NCBI GenBank assembly: GCA_963575745.1
Contig: CAUYUJ010015709.1
Coordinates: 181,702-245,701, forward strand
DNA from: Prorocentrum cordatum
Taxonomy: Eukaryota > Sar > Dinophyceae > Prorocentrales > Prorocentraceae
DNA length: 64,000 nt
Reading direction: 5' to 3'
Shown one piece after another: positions 43,122 to 52,992 of this stretch. The position numbers and the translations under genes were made by a program. A model generated the notes under the pieces. The model saw only the letters and a program-made list of their open reading frames with translations. It was not told the origin of the DNA and did no database searches. The stretch's first letter is position 1. Each line of letters begins with the position of its first letter.

Positions 43122-44555
43122 ATGGACTCCGCCTCCGCTTCTTCACGAAGTGACTCCAAGAGCAGAAGTCAGGCCAGTGGACACCGTCGGGATCGCCGCA
43201 GACATTCAGAAAGGCGCGACAGAGATAGAGACCGCGACCGTGATCGACATCGCCGACGTGATAAGGATCGACGCCAACGCATTTCTTCATCTGAAGGTTC
43301 ACGCCCGCCGCACAAAGGACACAGTGGACGCTCTAAAGGCCCTCTCGAACGTGAAGCTAACGGCGCCCCTCGTGGATTTCATTCAGCAGCCACGCAAGAC
43401 GCATGGCAGCGAGCAGCACTGGAAAAACTCGATGCAGCACCTACTTTGCCCTCTCAAGAACAAACTCACTGGCAAGCTCATCAACACGCACAGCAAGAAC
43501 GACAAGCACGTGAACACCATGAAGCTCAAGCCGCACGCGACACCCACGAAGCCGCACAGCTACCCGCCGCACAGCTTCCTGCCGCCCCAGCTCATGCAGC
43601 AGAAGGCACCGCCACACCAGCAGGCGGACCGTGGTCTCAATCAACGTTGGACCCAGACATTCAGCGCGAGCTCAAGCAGATCATGGCATCACAAGTGGCA
43701 GCAATCAATACCGCAGTTGGAGAAACAGTATCCGCCTCGCAAGCGCAGTTCATTGCCGCTCTACAGCGACACGAAGCAGCTACCACTCGCAGATTGGATG
43801 GGCAAGAACAAGACCTCATGGCTATCAAGATCGCTCAAGCCAAACAAGAATCACAACATAAAGAAGTCTGGAGTGCCATCCAGCGTATCAGTCAGCAGCT
43901 CAGCCTGGGCGAAGCCGATGCTCCCATCCTGGACATGGCCAAGCTCTCAGACTGGGATCGCGAGCCCGATCCCGCCATCTACATTCTCTCCTCCGCGCAG
44001 CCCGTCGACGCTGCCGCAGTTCGCACGTCCATCACAGAATGGTTGGATGCAACAGAAGTGGCCCCGCAGCAGTTCCAGATTCACGGTGAAGGACCCAATC
44101 GGCGCTACATACTTCAGCTTGTGGGCGGCCGATCTGTCGCCATTACCAAATCCATTGCGCTCGCTCGTGCCCTTCAGCTTCCAGGACGAGGAGGTTACAG
44201 AAAGTTCACAGTTCAGACCCCCACCAACTGCGTCATCAACCACGGCCAGTGCGTCCCGCTCTACGTCAACCCCGATAAGAACATCAAGCGCATCAGAATG
44301 GAAACTCAAACTAAAAAGCTACTCGCTCTTTGTCAGGCCCACTACCCCACGCACAATTGGCGTGCGCGTCGTGATCAAGGACGTACTTTCTGCAACGCCA
44401 TCCCCACCGCCAAACTGGAGCTCACTGGCATGGACGCGGCAACGGTCATTCGTTGGAATCAAGATGCGTTGGCCAAGGTTCCTATCAACAAAGCCACCAT
44501 CGCTGCAGAATTTGCCGCTCTCTACAAAGCTGAGGACACAGTACAATGGCTTTAA
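43122..44555 (+). CDS. LINE-3 ORF1 protein (RNA-binding, L1-ORF1-like)
   Basis: A 477-residue intact frame beginning MDSASASSRSDSKSRSQ. Residues about 1-65 are Arg/Ser/Asp-rich with alternating RD dipeptides, likely disordered and RNA-binding. Residues about 65-165 are Gln/Ala/His-rich. A coiled-coil segment follows at about 175-265 (DPDIQRELKQIM through SAIQRISQQLSL). The C-terminal about 190 residues look globular: YILQLVGGRSVAITKSIALA, then VPLYVNPDKNIKRIRMETQ and GRTFCNAIP. That order (coiled coil, RRM-like, C-terminal domain) is the layout of LINE-1-type ORF1 proteins, which bind element RNA and act as chaperones. The start is the first ATG after the 5' UTR. Its stop overlaps the next ORF's ATG in ATGGCTTTAA. 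The similarity is by layout, not by search. Confidence 0.85.
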   Translation: MDSASASSRSDSKSRSQASGHRRDRRRHSERRDRDRDRDRDRHRRRDKDRRQRISSSEGSRPPHKGHSGRSKGPLEREANGAPRGFHSAATQDAWQRAALEKLDAAPTLPSQEQTHWQAHQHAQQERQAREHHEAQAARDTHEAAQLPAAQLPAAPAHAAEGTATPAGGPWSQSTLDPDIQRELKQIMASQVAAINTAVGETVSASQAQFIAALQRHEAATTRRLDGQEQDLMAIKIAQAKQESQHKEVWSAIQRISQQLSLGEADAPILDMAKLSDWDREPDPAIYILSSAQPVDAAAVRTSITEWLDATEVAPQQFQIHGEGPNRRYILQLVGGRSVAITKSIALARALQLPGRGGYRKFTVQTPTNCVINHGQCVPLYVNPDKNIKRIRMETQTKKLLALCQAHYPTHNWRARRDQGRTFCNAIPTAKLELTGMDAATVIRWNQDALAKVPINKATIAAEFAALYKAEDTVQWL

Positions 44556-44974
44556 CAAACGCTGGTCCCCATGGAGAACCACGACCACAGACGGAGACCA
44601 TGCTAGACCTCCTGGGTCTGAAGCACCACGAGGACATCGGCCTCATCCTCTACAGCACCTCCGGCCAGCTCCTGACCTCCAGCTTCCTTGCCCCGAAGCT
44701 GCGCAAGCTCCTCTTCAGCCTGAATGTGCGCCACAGGAACCCAGGCCAGACCTTCAGCTTCATAGAGCACCAGCAGATCTACCTGCACCGCGACGACAGG
44801 CACATGGGGATTGGGACGCCCCTGGTGCCCCCAAGGGACAGGAGAACCATTCAGATGTTATTTCAGATTTCTCGGGCCTGGAGTGCCCGCCAGATTCGCT
44901 ACTTCCGCAGCATGATCTGCCTCATCCCGCGCAAGCTCTACTTCTTCCCGAACAAGATCACATTCTCAAAATAG
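44546..44974 (+). CDS. LINE-3 small middle ORF, unknown function
   Basis: 142 residues, starting MALTNAGPHGEPRPQ inside the last codons of ORF1 and ending at a TAG two bases before the ORF2 start. The frame is strongly G/C-biased at third positions and its composition is protein-like (MLDLLGLKHHEDIGLILYST, RKLLFSLNVRHRNPGQTFSF, IEHQQIYLHRDDRHMG). The other two frames there are Pro-rich or blocked, so it looks like a real conserved frame. I recognise no domain. Its position between ORF1 and ORF2, with overlapping or adjacent stop and start codons, suggests translation coupled by reinitiation. Confidence 0.6.
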   Translation: MALTNAGPHGEPRPQTETMLDLLGLKHHEDIGLILYSTSGQLLTSSFLAPKLRKLLFSLNVRHRNPGQTFSFIEHQQIYLHRDDRHMGIGTPLVPPRDRRTIQMLFQISRAWSARQIRYFRSMICLIPRKLYFFPNKITFSK

Positions 44975-44976
44975 AT

Positions 44977-47900
44977 ATGATTCAGAATGGCTCGGCCTCA
45001 ACTTTCAGCTCATCTTCGGCTTCTTCGTCATCGTCCTCTTCTAGCGCTTCTTCATCCTCGTCGGACTCCAGCTCGTCATTCAATAACTGTCGGTCACGGA
45101 CTACACGTACACGTACACGCCCTTCTACAGCTGATACGGCAGGCAGCTACATATGTTGGAACGCTCGCGGGCTACTCTGTCATGATGATGCCAAGCGCTG
45201 GGGAAAGATACGGCAGCTCGTTCCCTTCATGCGCAAGGAGTCGCTCATCGCTCTCCAAGAGGTGCACAGCACACAGCTCGATCTCGAATCACACCTCGGC
45301 AAGCTTCCCTACGACTATCAGGTCTTCTTCAGTGGCTTCCCTCACAACCGCGGCAAGGGCGGCATTGCCTTCTTAGTACCGACGCCATCGATGACGACGA
45401 CCTCCACCTCACTTTGGCCAGTGATACGCGGGAGGGTGGCTGTCCTCCATGTGGCCAACCACACCACAGGCTTCGAAACGCTCATCATGAATGTACACAA
45501 TCACGACCTGCAGGCTAAGGATATGGATAGAGTGACGGAAGCGCGGCATGCTTCCCGTCAATGGGCAGCGCAGAACCCTCATCAGCGGCTATTCATTGCC
45601 ATGGGCGATTTCAACACCAGCGCGGTCCCCTCCTTTAACTTCAAGGATCCATCAGCACGCTGGCGCCCAATGGCACCTGATGGACAGTATCAGCGCGAAC
45701 AAGCACGTTGGCGCCAATTGTTCGCCTAACTCACGGAAGTTACGCACGACCTGCCCACGCACTTCTCGGCCAACACACAAGCGGCTACCGCCATAGACCG
45801 CATCTTCGCATCGCTGTCGGGCATCGATCTCATGGATGTTGACGCTCACCTCAAGATCCACAAAGACGGCGCTGCCTTATCAGATAAAGGCCTCAGTGAC
45901 CGCGCGATCCTGCACCTGCTGCTGGTCAACGCATCGGCGGCGCAGAAGGAGGAACAGGCCATTGATCCGCTCATCTTCCACGACCCCACGGACCTGCGCC
46001 ACTTCAACTTCCTGAAGGACAACATCGCCTCGGCAGCTCTCACGCCAACTGGAGCCTGGAAACAACGCAAGCTCATCATCAAAGAAGCGGCTCGCCTCAC
46101 TCGTAATCTTCAACAGCGAGCCACCCTACATGATCAAAGCCGATGGGCGAAGCATGGGAGGCTTACTACACTACGTGCCATTGCTCGGACGGTATGGCGA
46201 AAAGACTCAGACACCGCTGCGCTCCTCATGGCCACGACGGACATTGGCGCCGCTCACCTTCACCTTACCGACAATGGGCCCGAGCTCATCAACAGAGACG
46301 GGTACATCAAGCTTATGGATGCAGCAGTTACCGCAGACTATGACAGACGCGTCGCCATCGCTACGAAGCGCCAGCTCCAGTCCCACGCCGAGATGCAGAT
46401 GGACCAGGCCGGCAGCCGCAAGGCCGCGTTGCAGCTCATGCGCCGGGCGCAGGCCTGGAACCCATTTCGTCGTCGCCTCGTTCTAGCAGGACTTAGGATT
46501 CCGAAAGAGGGGGCACCCACCAAAGCCCTCCCCACCACCAGCTCGCCCGAGGGCATTTTCGGAGGTCTTCAGAAGTTCTGGCAGCCCATCTTCTCGAGCA
46601 AGAACGTGGACCCCAACGCGGTCCAGTCGCACTTGGCCCAGCACCTCCCCGTCTTCGATTGCGCGGACCTGCGGGTTCCAGCTCTTCAGGACTTTCAGAG
46701 AGCCCTACGTAAGGTACGTCACACTGCCCCAGGCCCTGACCAGATACCTTATGCTGCATGGGCTACCTCTCCAGGCTCCTCTCAGATCTTATATGACCTC
46801 ATGATGCAGATGTTCGAAACAGGAATGGCCCCGTTTCAGTTCAACGATTCCGCCTTCGCGTTTCTTCCAAAAGGTGATGAGCCCCAGGACCAATACGCCG
46901 TATTTCGTGCTCCAGGTGCCACTCGCCCCCTCTCCCTTAAGAACTGCGACGCCAAACTGATTGCCCACGTCGTGAACATGGGCTTGGTGGATATGGTCAA
47001 AGAGAGAACGGTAGACACGCAACAGGGATTTGTAAAGGGCCGTAATTTTGGACAACACGTTCCGACGCTAGATTCTGAAGCCCGTAGAGCAGGCCATTCC
47101 CCAGCTGCCCGAGATGCCCTTCCCATCTTAGTCAGTTTCGATATCAAGGCCGCCTTCCCATCCTTAGGATGGGAATTCCTGTTTGCTTCTTTGGCGGCTC
47201 ACGGAGTTCCCCCAGGGTATCTCAATGTCATCCGTGCGCATTACCATTCTCCAGGGGCGTGGGCCCGCGTCGGTGGCCAGCTTCAATTCATGTTCGAAAT
47301 CGGCTCTGGGGTGCTTCAGGGCTGTCCTCTTTCAGGATCAATCTGGGCCCTTGCGTTTGATGCCCCCATCCGTCATCTCGTCCAGATTTTAAACATTCTT
47401 CCTGGATCTAATAAGCTCGGGGCCTGCGCAGATGATCTGGGCCTTGTCCTCGCTCGCCTTGGAACTCTCCCTTTCCCCCCCCCCTTTTCTGGCCATTGCT
47501 ACTCTCGCAGGACTCGAACTTCAGATTCAGAAGACAGTGATTGTGCCCTTGTGGGCCGCCTTCTCACCTGCCGTGCAATCCCTCACTCAGCGCTTGCTCA
47601 AATTTCTAGTCCCAGAGTGGCAGCGCATTCAACTTGCCGAGTACGCCCGCTATCTAGGGGTACTCATCGGTCCCGCCGTCACTCTAGACATCCAATGGAA
47701 GGCCGCATTCGACAAATACTGGCTACGGGTGGTGCAGCTTGCGGCGAGCGCGCCTGGCCCCTCAGTTGCCATCAAGTTATATAACACATGTGTTATAACT
47801 GTGCTATCGTATCTCACGCAATATTTCCCGTTCCCTGCCACATTTCTGCGGCACGAACGCTGCGCGCTGCACAAAATGTTACGTGCGCCCCCCAACTCCT

Positions 47901-48830
47901 GGCGCCTCGTCGACCTCCTCGGTACTCGCTCGTGGTCGCCCTCGTCCTCCCCCAATTCACTGGTCACGCTTTCGCTCGCAGCTGCCTGGCGCGCCGCCAC
48001 TGCCACGCTTCCCGACTGGAAGCCGCTGTATCGCGCTCTCGTCCTGGCCCAGGACCAGCTCAATCCAGAACTGTCTCTGGCGGATTTGGGGCAGGCCCGT
48101 ATTCGGGCCACGATCTCGCCTGTGTTTTGGAAAAGTCCAGGTATCGTGGAATACTGGCGAGACCTCGCCGACGGTCAGCCGCCATGCGACGTTTCACTGC
48201 CCATCTGGCGCTCGGCGCAACAAGCCGCTGCAGACGAGCACGCTGCTGCCACCAACGAAGCGCGCCGCTCTAGGGTCCAGCGAACTCTTGCCTCGGTCCT
48301 CCACGCCTCCCTCTACCCCGACAAGTTCGCAGAGACCCTAGCGCGCCGCCTCTCGTCGGCTCTCCCAGAAATCGTGCTCCCCCCCAGCCCTTCCAACCCG
48401 CTGGAAGGAGCTATCAAAATACCTTTCAAAGAAAGCTCCAGCCATCCGCTGGGCTGTCTTTAAAACGCTAGCGGGAGCATGGTGGACCAGTCACCGATTC
48501 CAATTTGGACCGCGCCGCACGTGTCTGCTCGGGTGCGAAGCTTGCCCTGACCGTCTCGGCCACTACCTCACCTGTCCTCGCCTTCTTCACTTCCTCGCGT
48601 TACCTCGTTCCTTTCTCTCCTCGGACCCCCTCGTGCGAATTGGCCTAGGGACGTCAAAGCAACACGCAAACCCAGAGCACACAGTTTCAGAAGCTGTTCG
48701 CAGGACAGCACTTTCATTTCACTTCTACAACAAACTGCGTATCATTACGCACGCCGCGCCCCGCGCCGCGCTTCTTTACACTACAGGCACTGAGTGCCTA
48801 GCTGCTGCACTGCATGCGATGCGGCCATAG
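44977..48830 (+). pseudogene. LINE-3 ORF2: endonuclease-reverse transcriptase
   Basis: The ATG at 44977 follows the previous stop with a 2-nt gap. A Ser-rich leader (about 45 residues) precedes an AP-like endonuclease: YICWNARGLL, LIALQEVH, LFIAMGDFNTS and TAIDRIFASLSG. The final conserved SDH is SDRA here, so the catalytic His looks lost or shifted. The RT follows with FLPKGDEPQ, RPLSLKNCDAK, GFVKGRNFGQ, motif A SFDIKAAFPSL, motif B GVLQGCPLSGS, motif C GACADDLGLVL and RYLGVLIGP. A zinc knuckle CLLGCEACPDRLGHYLTC closes the protein. Lesions are a TAA at 45727-45729 inside the endonuclease, a frameshift in C10 (47475-47484) just after motif C, and another in C7 (48379-48385). The two homopolymer shifts could be sequencing errors. 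RT active-site residues are intact. Confidence 0.92.
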
Positions 48831-48914
48831 ACGAGACAAGCGGACACGCGGACACTTGCCCTCTTCTCGCGTCTTGCCCGCCTGCCCTCGTCTCGTTCCT
48901 TCTTGGTACGGTCG

Positions 48915-49030
48915 CTCCTCCTCCTCCTCCTCCTCCTCCTCCTCCTCCTCCTCCTCTTCCTGCTCCCTCTCCTCCTCCTCCTCCTCTCTCCTCCTCCTCC
49001 TCCTCCTCCTCCTCCTCCTCCTCCTCCTGC
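48915..49030. repeat. CTC array 3' of LINE-3
   Basis: (CTC)n with TTC, TGC and TCT interruptions. It is the right half of the array split by LINE-3. Confidence 0.92.
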
Positions 49031-49178
49031 TTCGGGCAGTGGGGAAGGCTTCTTAGAAGCACCCCAGCCTCTGAGAAGGCGCGGGCCTTCCTCTGTAAAT
49101 GTAGGGCCAGCGCGCACAACTGGGGCAGGGGCAGTGGGGAAGGCTTCTTCCCAGACCCCTCGAGTTATGAAAAAATCA
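49031..49178 (+). repeat. ~110-bp direct repeat, copy 1
   Basis: GGCAGTGGGGAAGGCTTCTT then AGAAGCACCCC(A/G)GCCTCTGAG and GGCGCGGGCCTTC(C/A)TCTG. It is repeated at about 49332-49425, with a dispersed-repeat copy (49179-49320) between the two. Confidence 0.8.
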
Positions 49179-49320
49179 CGACGGCAGGTTTTTCATTATC
49201 TTTGGCCGTCGGGGGCCCTTACCGGCCCTCGGGACCGTCAAAAAACGACTCAGGATGAAAAACCGGTCCCGGGGAATCGGTCCGGACCTCTGGGGGTCGC
49301 GTCATGAAAAAATCATGACG
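49179..49320 (+). repeat. Dispersed ~140-bp repeat, copy 4
   Basis: ACGGCAGGTTTTTCATTATC, GGGACCGTCAAAAAACGAC and GATGAAAAACCGGTCCCGGG, ending TGAAAAAATCATGACGTCGG. Homologous to 983-1125 and 40847-41110. Confidence 0.8.
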
Positions 49321-49331
49321 TCGGGGGTCTG

Positions 49332-49687
49332 GGAATGGGGCAGGGGCAGTGGGGAAGGCTTCTTAGAAGCACCCCGGCCTCTGAGAAGGCGCGGGCCTTC
49401 ATCTGTAAATGCAGGGCCAGCGCCCTCTAAGGAGCGGCCTCCTGCTAAGGAGCAGCCGCCCCCTCCCCCCTACCGATTTGTGCGCGCCGCCAGCGCTTTC
49501 ACGGGAGCCCTGAATTTCGCCCAAAGCGTTCGCTGCAAGTCTGGTGTACGGAGAGTAGGGGTGATTGGTGGAGAGGGGCGATTGGTGGATAGGGGAGATG
49601 GGTGGACGGTCGGCGCGAGGCGTGTGCGGCCATGTGCCGCTAGTCGGCTGCAACTTTTCGCTGCGATGTGCTGCAAACCCGCGAACA
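49332..49687. other. Direct repeat copy 2 and spacer
   Basis: 49332-49425 repeats 49031-49130. The remainder has GATTGGTGGA/GGGGAGATGGGTGGA echoes at 49560-49605 and no supported gene. Confidence 0.55.
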
Positions 49688-49852
49688 TTCAGGAGGAGAA
49701 AAAACACACGGACACAATTAATCGTCGATGTCCAAGAAAATATAGGAAATTATGGGAAGTGGGCGGGAAGACAAAAACCCAGAAAATATTGGAAAAATAT
49801 GGGGATTTTTTTTATTTGTGTGTATTTATTTGTGTGTCCTGGGGCCCCTTCA
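49688..49852 (+). mobile_element. Family B element, copy 4
   Basis: 165 bp, TTCAGGAGGAGAAAAAACAC to TCCTGGGGCCCCTTCA. A perfect 4-bp duplication, AACA, lies at 49684-49687 and 49853-49856. Confidence 0.9.
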
Positions 49853-50081
49853 AACATCTCGATTCACATTTCAGTTCCCATTTGAAAGCGAACGTGACGT
49901 GTGCGTGCTGGCGCACCGCCAGCGCCGCGGCCGGCCTCGCGACCGGCCGCGCCTGCTGCTTGCTGCTCCGGCGCGCCTGCGCTTTCCGAGGAGGGCCGAG
50001 GCCCCCAAGTCCGCTGAAAACCGTTCCCTGGACTCCTCCCAGGCCTGGCCCGTTTTTCGGGGCAGGTGCAGCCGTGCTTGG
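49853..50081. other. Spacer, nothing identified
   Basis: GC-rich sequence without recognised features between a family B and a family C element. Confidence 0.5.
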
Positions 50082-50204
50082 CATCGCTCGGACGTGTACA
50101 TTTTTCCTTCGGCGAGGGCCATCGAGGAGCATCCTTGATCATTTGGCGAAAAAGCCACGCACGAAACCGAATAAAAAGCACAGGGAATGGACGTCCGAGC
50201 GATG
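50082..50204. mobile_element. Family C element, copy 3
   Basis: 123 bp, CATCGCTCGGACGT to ACGTCCGAGCGATG, with perfect 14-bp inverted ends and an interior matching the copies at 17109 and 28174. Confidence 0.87.
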
Positions 50205-50397
50205 GCGAGCCGAGGCGACGAGGACGAGGCACGCCGCGGAGGTCCGAGGAGACGCAGAGGCCACCGCCACCGAGGACCCGGCACGGGAGACCCACCCCCG
50301 CGGCACGCCCGAGCGTCGTCGTGTGGTGGGTGACGATCGGACGTGCCACCGCCCAGGCCCCCCTGCCAACGCTCCTCCTCCCATCTCAAGTGCCCTC
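50205..50397. other. Spacer, nothing identified
   Basis: Short GC-rich spacer. No feature seen. Confidence 0.5.
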
Positions 50398-50401
50398 CTC
50401 C

Positions 50402-50441
<40 letters not shown>

Positions 50442-50546
50442 CATCCTCATCCTCATCCTCATCCTCATCCTCATCATCATCATCATCATCGTCATCATCC
50501 TCATCCTCATCCTCATTATCATCATCATCATCATCACCACCATCAC

Positions 50547-50593
<47 letters not shown>

Positions 50594-50612
50594 CCATCAC
50601 CATCACCATCAC

Positions 50613-50673
<61 letters not shown>
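50398..50673. repeat. ATC trinucleotide microsatellite
   Basis: (ATC)n with CTC, ACC and GTC variants. It gives poly-Ile, poly-Ser or poly-His in forward frames and poly-Met/Asp in reverse. Confidence 0.93.
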
Positions 50674-50947
50674 GTCCCGTCGTTGTGACTATCGCTTCCC
50701 CCGAGGGGTTCTCGGTAGCGGGGGCCCTCCGCTCCTCCTCCCAGACAGCCGCCGCTGGCTCGACGGGCCCTCCTGCGGTGCTCTCTCCCGGGGTCCGCGT
50801 CGACTGGGGGGGGGGGCGGCGGCGGCGCCCGCAGGCGGCCGTATGCGCACGACCAGCTGGCCTTCGCCCACGTCCTCGGCATCGGGCCCCTCGCCGACGA
50901 GGAGCGGCTCAGCGGGGGCGGGCGTGACAGATGCGTAGGGGAGAGAA
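50674..50947. other. Spacer with coding-like fragment
   Basis: At 50840-50925 one frame reads YAHDQLAFAHVLGIGPLADE with G/C-biased third positions. It might be a gene fragment but is too short to assign. Confidence 0.35.
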
Positions 50948-51153
50948 GTTAATTCGGGCCGAACGAAAGGGGGGGATTGGGAAAGGGGGGGTTACGAAAT
51001 CTGCTGCATGCAGCTGGTTTCGGCCTCACCGAGGGGCCCATTGCTCGATACATAGCCGTCTCCGGCGCCGGGAGGCGCTAGGAAAATCAGCTACGCGAGC
51101 TGATTCTCAAACCCCTCCTTTGCTATCCCCCCCTTTCGCCCGACCCGATTAAC
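50948..51153. mobile_element. Family D element, copy 2
   Basis: 206 bp. The left end is GTTAATTCGGGCCGAACGAA and the right end is TTTCGCCCGACCCGATTAAC; the arms are imperfect reverse complements over about 30 nt. The interior matches 41823-42023 (CTGCTGCATGCAGCTGGTTT, GAGCTGATTCTC). Confidence 0.85.
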
Positions 51154-51408
51154 GGGCGAAGAACGGTATAACATAAACTGTTTATGTTGTACCCTTCTTC
51201 GAACGTTAAAGAAGAGGAGGCTTGGGCCGCAGGCGCGCTGTCGGCGATGTGCAGTCGGCCCGCAGAGGAAGGAGGGGCAACCATCCCGAGGGTGCCCTTG
51301 CATCCTTGCCTCCTGGGTCCATCCTTCGCCACTTTCGTGGGTCGCGCCACGCTCGAAAAGCTTCGAAATGCACGCCCAAGCCCCTTGCACCGTCATCGCG
51401 CATCCTAA
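51154..51408. other. Spacer, nothing identified
   Basis: GC-rich spacer with overlapping frames. No element ends or domains. Confidence 0.5.
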
Positions 51409-51416
51409 CGGTACGG

Positions 51417-52138
51417 TTAGGTCGGGCCTGCCCTTCTACAGGAGGACAATTCAAAAATAGTCCAGAAATCGTATGGGGACGATGCTTGGAACCTGTGTTG
51501 ACTATTCTTTGGTACTTGTTCCCTACCTAGGCTCTGCCTAGAAGGGTTCTTACTCTCTATCGTAAAGGGGCCGGGCAATGGACCACGCCCCGGGCGGTTC
51601 CCCAGGTCCCCTGGGAGCGGTTCCCCCAGTTGCGCCCCTTAGCTGTAGCTTTAGTTTTAGCTTTAGTTTAGCTTTAGCTTAGCTTTAGCTTAGCTGTAGC
51701 TTAGCTGTAGCTTAGCTTTAGCTTAGCTGTGTATTAGCTTTAGCTTAGATTTAGTTTAGTTGTAGCTTAGCTTTAGCTTAGCGTTAGCTTAGATTTAGCT
51801 TAGCTTTAGCTTAACTGTAGCTTAGCTTTAGCTTAACTGTAGCTTAGCGTTAGCTTTGCCGTAGCTTAGCTTTAGCTTATATTTCGCTTAGGTGTAGCTT
51901 AGCTTGAGCTTAACGTTAGCTTAGCTTTAGCGTAGCTTTAGCTTAGCTTTAGCTTAGCTTTAGCTTAGCTTTAGCTTAGCTTTAGCTTAGCTTTAGCTTA
52001 GCTTTAGCTTAGCTTTACCGTTGCTACTAATGCTGCTTTCCTGGGGGCTCCAACTCCTAGGTAGGGTCGCACTGGGATAATTGAGTATTTTCAATTGTTC
52101 ATCCAAGATCCCCCTGTAGGGGGACACGCCCGACATAA
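51417..52138. mobile_element. Family A element, long copy with minisatellite
   Basis: 722 bp, TTAGGTCGGGCCTGCCC to GGGGGACACGCCCGACATAA. A perfect 8-bp target duplication, CGGTACGG, lies at 51409-51416 and 52139-52146. Terminal parts match other family A copies. The centre holds a 380-bp minisatellite (51640-52018), making this copy about four times the usual length. Confidence 0.93.
51640..52018. repeat. 11-bp minisatellite (AGCTTTAGCTT)n
   Basis: About 34 units of the 11-mer with scattered substitutions such as AGCTGTAGCTT and AACGTTAGCTT. The last eight or so are nearly identical. It lies wholly inside the family A element. Confidence 0.95.
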
Positions 52139-52146
52139 CGGTACGG

Positions 52147-52992
52147 GTTGACTGTAGCCCATGTAGGTTTCGGCGCTCCAGACCTCGGAATACGAGGGAG
52201 AGGGTCGCGACCCTCCCAGACGGGCAGTGTCAGACCCCCCCAGGCAAGAAACGAAAGGGGTTCCTTTTGCCCAGACTCCACCAGAACCCTCCAGGAGAGC
52301 TCAAATCAGACCCTCAGAAGAATCTGACCACCACCCCATTGACTGTTAAACCTGGGGCATTGATTATAGGTGGAGGGTTCTTGTTGCCAACCCGACTGTA
52401 GGAGAGGCCTGTTCGTGTTTTCCTACAAGCTGTTCTGCGCGAGTTCGGCATCGAGAAAAACAGATGTCCAACATTGCCGTTAGCCAACATCGCCGTTAGC
52501 ATGGCCTTGGTTGGGGCTTGATCTGGTTCTCTGGGGGGTCTCCCGTGGCTTCTGTGGCACTGTTCGCGGAAGACTCGGAATGCTGGTCCTTGTTGGGTGA
52601 GTGGCAGTGGGGGATCTACACACTGTAGAATGCAGCACCTCTAGAACATTTTTGGGGGCCTTTAGGAGGGCGTGTTGCGTCGTCGTTGGTGCATCTTGCG
52701 TTTGCTCTGGTTCCCCCTCCTGCCCTCCCCCGCGTCGTCCCCATCTGCCCCCATCCCTGCCCGTGCCTCTCCTCCTCCTCCTCCTCCTCCTCCTCCTCCT
52801 CCTCCTCCTCCTCCTCCTTCTCCTCCTCCTCCTCCTCCTCCCCTCCTCCCTCTCGCGCAGTGCGGGCGGAGTGGTCTCTCCCGCGCAGCCCGTGCCGCGC
52901 CGCTCCGAAACGCGCGACGCCACGCTCGGAGCTCTCCCCGTCCTCGCAGAGGTCCGAAGGCCTCGGGAAGCCTCAGAGAGGGGAGAACATTT
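52147..52992. other. Spacer with CTC run
   Basis: No gene is supported. A (CTC)n run lies at 52770-52855. AACATTGCCGTTAGCCAACATCGCCGTTAGC is a short tandem pair at 52470-52500. Confidence 0.55.

Larger units (their letters stand above)
42861..48914 (+). mobile_element. LINE-3: full-length spliced-leader-tagged LINE
   Basis: A 6.05-kb plus-strand element from a spliced leader to a 3' UTR of about 85 nt after the last stop (48830). The order is SL, relict SL, 5' UTR (42898-43121), ORF1, small middle ORF, endonuclease-RT ORF2 and 3' UTR. Both flanks are (CTC)n, so it inserted in a CTC microsatellite. The target duplication cannot be distinguished from the array. No simple-repeat tail apart from the target array is visible. 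Lesions are few (see ORF2), so this is a young copy. Confidence 0.93.

Noticed and set aside
43042-45729. 895-codon frame as one protein start to end
   Set aside because: Its first 640 or so codons overlap ORF1 and the middle ORF in another phase and lack coding character. Only the part from 44977, after the middle ORF stop, carries endonuclease motifs.
50840-50925. Short coding-like stretch (HDQLAFAHVLGIGPLADE)
   Set aside because: Too short to assign and surrounded by spacer. It could be a gene shard.
51640-52018. Interstitial telomere array
   Set aside because: The unit is an 11-mer AGCTTTAGCTT, not TTTAGGG, and the array lies inside a bounded transposable element.
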